The notes beneath the pieces were generated by a model. It did not search any database. It saw nothing but the letters and a program-made list of their open reading frames with translations, and was not told where the DNA came from. A stretch of 64,000 nt of DNA from Marinilabiliaceae bacterium (GTDB lineage Bacteria > Bacteroidota > Bacteroidia > Bacteroidales > Marinilabiliaceae): the NCBI GenBank assembly GCA_016933045.1, contig JAFGBR010000040.1, positions 1 to 64,000 of the forward strand. Reading direction: 5' to 3'. A program made the translations under genes and the position numbers. Positions 61,121-64,000 of this stretch are shown one piece after another; position 1 is the first letter of the stretch; each line of letters starts with the position of its first letter.

Positions 61121-64000
61121 ATGAACAAAAACTATGCTAAATGTGGTTTCTTTATGCGGAATCATATCTTTAAGCTTTTTAGGCTTAGACGTTATCAATG
61201 CAGCATTTTATTGTTTTTTGCACTATTATGCTCGTTTAGTGGTTATTCTCAACAAAGTTCCGGAACTGTTACCGGGCACATTAATGATGATATAGGGGAA
61301 CCTATACCGGGAGTTTCTGTGTCTGTTAAAGGCAGCACAACCGGTACTATTACCGATGTGGATGGAAATTATACCATATCGAATATTAAACCAACCGATG
61401 TATTATTTTTCTCGTTTGTGGGAATGGAGTCGCAGGAAATTTTGGTTGGTAATAAAACAAAGATTGATGTAATGCTAACCAGCGAGGTTATTGGTCTAAA
61501 CGAAGTAGTTGCCATTGGTTATGGTACTATGAAAAAAAGAGACCTTACCGGTGCGGTGGCTTCTGTCGATAGAGAGCGTTTGTCTGATATTCCTTCTACG
61601 AATCTAACTTCATCATTGCAAGGTTCTGTTGCCGGTGTGAGTATCAGTACCCCTTATGGTACCCCGGGTGAGGGTTCTTCAATTTTAATCAGGGGTCTTA
61701 ATTCAATGAAAGCTTCTAATAATCCATTAGTTGTTATCGATGGTATTCCGGGTGGATCTATTGACGATATTGACCCAAACGATATTGAATCGATCGATGT
61801 TTTAAAAGATGCAGCATCTACATCTATTTATGGTTCGAGGGGTACTAATGGGGTAATTTTAATTACTACTAAAAGTGGTGAAAAGGGAGATGTTAAATTT
61901 GCCTATTCGGGTTATTATGGTGTTTCTACTCCTGCAAATAAGGTCGATTTGTTAAGTGTTGACCAGTACATCGATAAGCGATACGAGATGTACAGAATAT
62001 CAAACGGTTTATCTTTGAATGAAGTTAATGAGTTAACAGTCGATCAGGTATTAGGTGTTGGTAATGAGTTGGATATGTATAATATGGATAAGTCGTATAA
62101 CTGGCAGGAAGAATTATTTCAACCGGCTCCTATTACCGGTCATAACTTATCGGTAAGCGGTGGAAATGAAAAAACTCAGTATTATTTATCGCTCAATATT
62201 CTCGATCAAACCGGGTTGATTAAAAATTCAGGGTTTGGACGACAATCGGCACGAGCCAATATTTCGAGCGATGTTAAAGAATGGTTTCGTATTGGCACTA
62301 ACCTTTTTGTAACCCGAAGCGAACAGGATAAAATCAGAGATGGTATCTTTTCTTCAGCTTTTCAAATTAGTCCACTGGGTAAAATGTATAATGATGAAGA
62401 AACAAAAGAACAATATACATTGTATCCAATGGATCCTGATACATATATCGCTAACCCGTTTACCGAGCTCGAAATTAAAAATCAAATCGTTAAAACAAGG
62501 TTGATGAACAGTTCTTTTATTGAGATTAGTTTTTTGAATGATTTTAAATACAAAGTTACAGCAAATACCATCTTAAATTTTGACGATAATAAAAAGTTCA
62601 CTCCTTTTTATACAAAGCAGGTTGAGGCGTTTGATAAATATGAGAGTGCAAGCATTGATCGTAATCATTCAATATTCCTTAATATGGAGCATTTGCTGTC
62701 GTTTAATAAAAAAATAGGGGCACACAATGTTGGTGCAACACTTGTTTTTGCAACAGAAGATTATAAAAAAGAAGGACTTTATGCGTATTCAAAAAATTTT
62801 GGTACTGATTATTATGGATGGACTTCATTAGATCTTGGTGATGTAACTACTTTTGATATGAGTAGCTCGGAGGAAAAAACATTTCTAGAGTCGTTCATTG
62901 GACGGGCTAATTATTCATTTAAGGGAAAATACTTAGCTCAGTTTACTGTTAGGCGCGATAGGTCTTCAAAATTTGTTGATGGCAAACGTGATGCAATATT
63001 TCCCGGAGGATCATTGGGATGGCGAATTAGCGATGAACCGTTTGTGAACCATTATAAGTTTATCGACAATCTGAAATTACGTGTGTCGTATGCACAAACA
63101 GGTAACGAAGGAATCGGATACCGATCTGTTTATAATACAGGAAAAATAGTTTATTATACTACCGGTCAGGATGAATCAGGAACCATTATTAGTGGCCTTG
63201 TTCAATCAAGTCTGGCTAATAAAGATCTGGAGTGGGAAAAATCAGAACAATCAAACATTGGACTTGATTTCTCACTTTTCAAAGGCAAGATGTCGGGTGT
63301 TATTGAAGCTTATAATACTAAAACAACCGATTTGCTTCTAAGTAGGGATATTTCTTCTATGACTGGTTTTACATCTATGCTAACTAATGTAGGTAGCATT
63401 AATAATAAAGGTATTGAAATTGCCTTGAACTCAAATGTAATGAACACTCCCGATTTTAATTGGACAATCTCTACAACCTTTACCACAAATAAAAATGAAA
63501 TAGTTGATTTGTATGGCGATGGAAAAGATGATTATTCCAACAATTGGTTTATTGGTGAACCTGTTGGTGCTATTTACGATTATGTGTTCGATGGCGTGTT
63601 ACAGCCTGGTGAAACAGCTCCAGAATATATGGATAACCTTGTTGGTATTGTTGGTGACGGAAAAAACATTGTTCCTGGCGAAGTGAAAGTTAAAGATGTT
63701 GGAGGCTGGGAAACACTTGAAGATGGCTCAACCGTAAGAACCACCACTCCTGATGGTAAAATTGATGATGCCGATAAAAAGATTATTGGCCAAAAGCAAC
63801 CTAAATGGATTGGTAGTTTAAGCATGCAATTCAATTATAAAAACTTCGATTTTTCTTTTGTAATCAATCATGTTCAAGGTACTTTACGAAGAGTTCCTGG
63901 TTTACTTGGGGATAGAACCCACTATCTTGATTTACCTTATTATACTGATGAAAACCCAAGTGGGCAATATGGTCGTCCTATTTGGTCATCAACAATTGAC
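61121..64000 (+). CDS. SusC/RagA-family TonB-linked outer-membrane protein, 3' end beyond the window
   Basis: 960 codons are open from ATG 61121 to the window end with no stop. The signal segment (ending SFSGYSQQ, about residue 48) is followed by a carboxypeptidase-regulatory-like domain (GEPIPGVSVSVKGSTTGTIT). Next come the TonB-box region NEVVAIGYGTMKKRDLTGAV and the plug with SILIRGLNSMKASNNPLVVI, DGIPGGSIDDIDPNDIESID and VLKDAASTSIYGSRGTNGVI, which is diagnostic for SusC. Barrel strands follow. A SusD partner is expected just beyond. With the GH115 gene it suggests uptake of glucuronoxylan fragments. Confidence 0.95.
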   Translation, partial: MNKNYAKCGFFMRNHIFKLFRLRRYQCSILLFFALLCSFSGYSQQSSGTVTGHINDDIGEPIPGVSVSVKGSTTGTITDVDGNYTISNIKPTDVLFFSFVGMESQEILVGNKTKIDVMLTSEVIGLNEVVAIGYGTMKKRDLTGAVASVDRERLSDIPSTNLTSSLQGSVAGVSISTPYGTPGEGSSILIRGLNSMKASNNPLVVIDGIPGGSIDDIDPNDIESIDVLKDAASTSIYGSRGTNGVILITTKSGEKGDVKFAYSGYYGVSTPANKVDLLSVDQYIDKRYEMYRISNGLSLNEVNELTVDQVLGVGNELDMYNMDKSYNWQEELFQPAPITGHNLSVSGGNEKTQYYLSLNILDQTGLIKNSGFGRQSARANISSDVKEWFRIGTNLFVTRSEQDKIRDGIFSSAFQISPLGKMYNDEETKEQYTLYPMDPDTYIANPFTELEIKNQIVKTRLMNSSFIEISFLNDFKYKVTANTILNFDDNKKFTPFYTKQVEAFDKYESASIDRNHSIFLNMEHLLSFNKKIGAHNVGATLVFATEDYKKEGLYAYSKNFGTDYYGWTSLDLGDVTTFDMSSSEEKTFLESFIGRANYSFKGKYLAQFTVRRDRSSKFVDGKRDAIFPGGSLGWRISDEPFVNHYKFIDNLKLRVSYAQTGNEGIGYRSVYNTGKIVYYTTGQDESGTIISGLVQSSLANKDLEWEKSEQSNIGLDFSLFKGKMSGVIEAYNTKTTDLLLSRDISSMTGFTSMLTNVGSINNKGIEIALNSNVMNTPDFNWTISTTFTTNKNEIVDLYGDGKDDYSNNWFIGEPVGAIYDYVFDGVLQPGETAPEYMDNLVGIVGDGKNIVPGEVKVKDVGGWETLEDGSTVRTTTPDGKIDDADKKIIGQKQPKWIGSLSMQFNYKNFDFSFVINHVQGTLRRVPGLLGDRTHYLDLPYYTDENPSGQYGRPIWSSTID

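Overview
The window is chromosomal DNA from a Bacteroidota bacterium, probably an environmental Bacteroidales/Marinilabiliales relative. The evidence is low GC; TAnnTTTG -7 promoter boxes; an ECF sigma/FecR/TonB-receptor/DUF4249 cassette; a SusC-type receptor beside a GH115 glycosidase; a type IX secretion C-terminal domain; and lineage families (DUF4835, short omega-like RpoZ, WbqC, AroG-AroQ fusion, PIKGT-type PabB). Most genes are well-spaced housekeeping genes. No CRISPR array, rRNA, intact insertion sequence or phage was seen. All function calls rest on recognition of motifs and family features by eye; no database search was possible.

Layout. 1-2300 is a graveyard of a mobile element: an array of short AAGTA repeats, a replication-protein tail with two in-frame amber codons, an IS66 transposase tail, an acetyltransferase with an internal deletion, an intact acetyltransferase, and a 50-codon nuclease-like tail. 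It ends at a tRNA-Pro. 2698-8189 is a surface-signalling/uptake cassette. 8345-19549 holds trxB, an alpha-oxoamine synthase, bamD, an omega-like gene, coaBC, DUF4835, recN, fabI and cysDN. 19630-22730 encodes a FadL-like porin and a low-complexity lipoprotein. 22879-27161 is a phenylalanine/tyrosine biosynthesis operon. 27197-32194 holds cysE-mnmA, a minisatellite of palindromic units, and dus-SIS-isochorismatase-PfkB. 32273-39807 holds a methyltransferase, a T9SS-secreted Ig-repeat protein, pabB and tilS. 39812-46350 holds two sugar-binding lipoproteins, a chemoreceptor and a PgpH-like 7TM-HD protein. 46508-55511 holds NlpC/P60, NUDIX, WbqC, two signal peptidases, dapB and rplT-rpmI-infC-thrS. 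55693-64000 holds a dipeptidyl peptidase IV, tRNA-Leu, a GH115 enzyme and the start of a SusC-like receptor that runs off the window.

The most striking item is upstream of pheA. A 26-codon reading frame has nine aromatic residues among residues 7-17. Three mutually exclusive hairpins follow, the last a terminator 15 bases before pheA. This is the full architecture of a ribosome-mediated transcription attenuator, and it would control pheA, an aminotransferase, DAHP synthase-chorismate mutase and tyrA. Other notable points are an AUU start with a strong Shine-Dalgarno sequence on infC, eight phased 21-bp palindromic repeats after mnmA, a near-leaderless methyltransferase gene, two divergent tandem signal peptidases, and an uncharacterised 55-codon frame between the sigma and anti-sigma genes.
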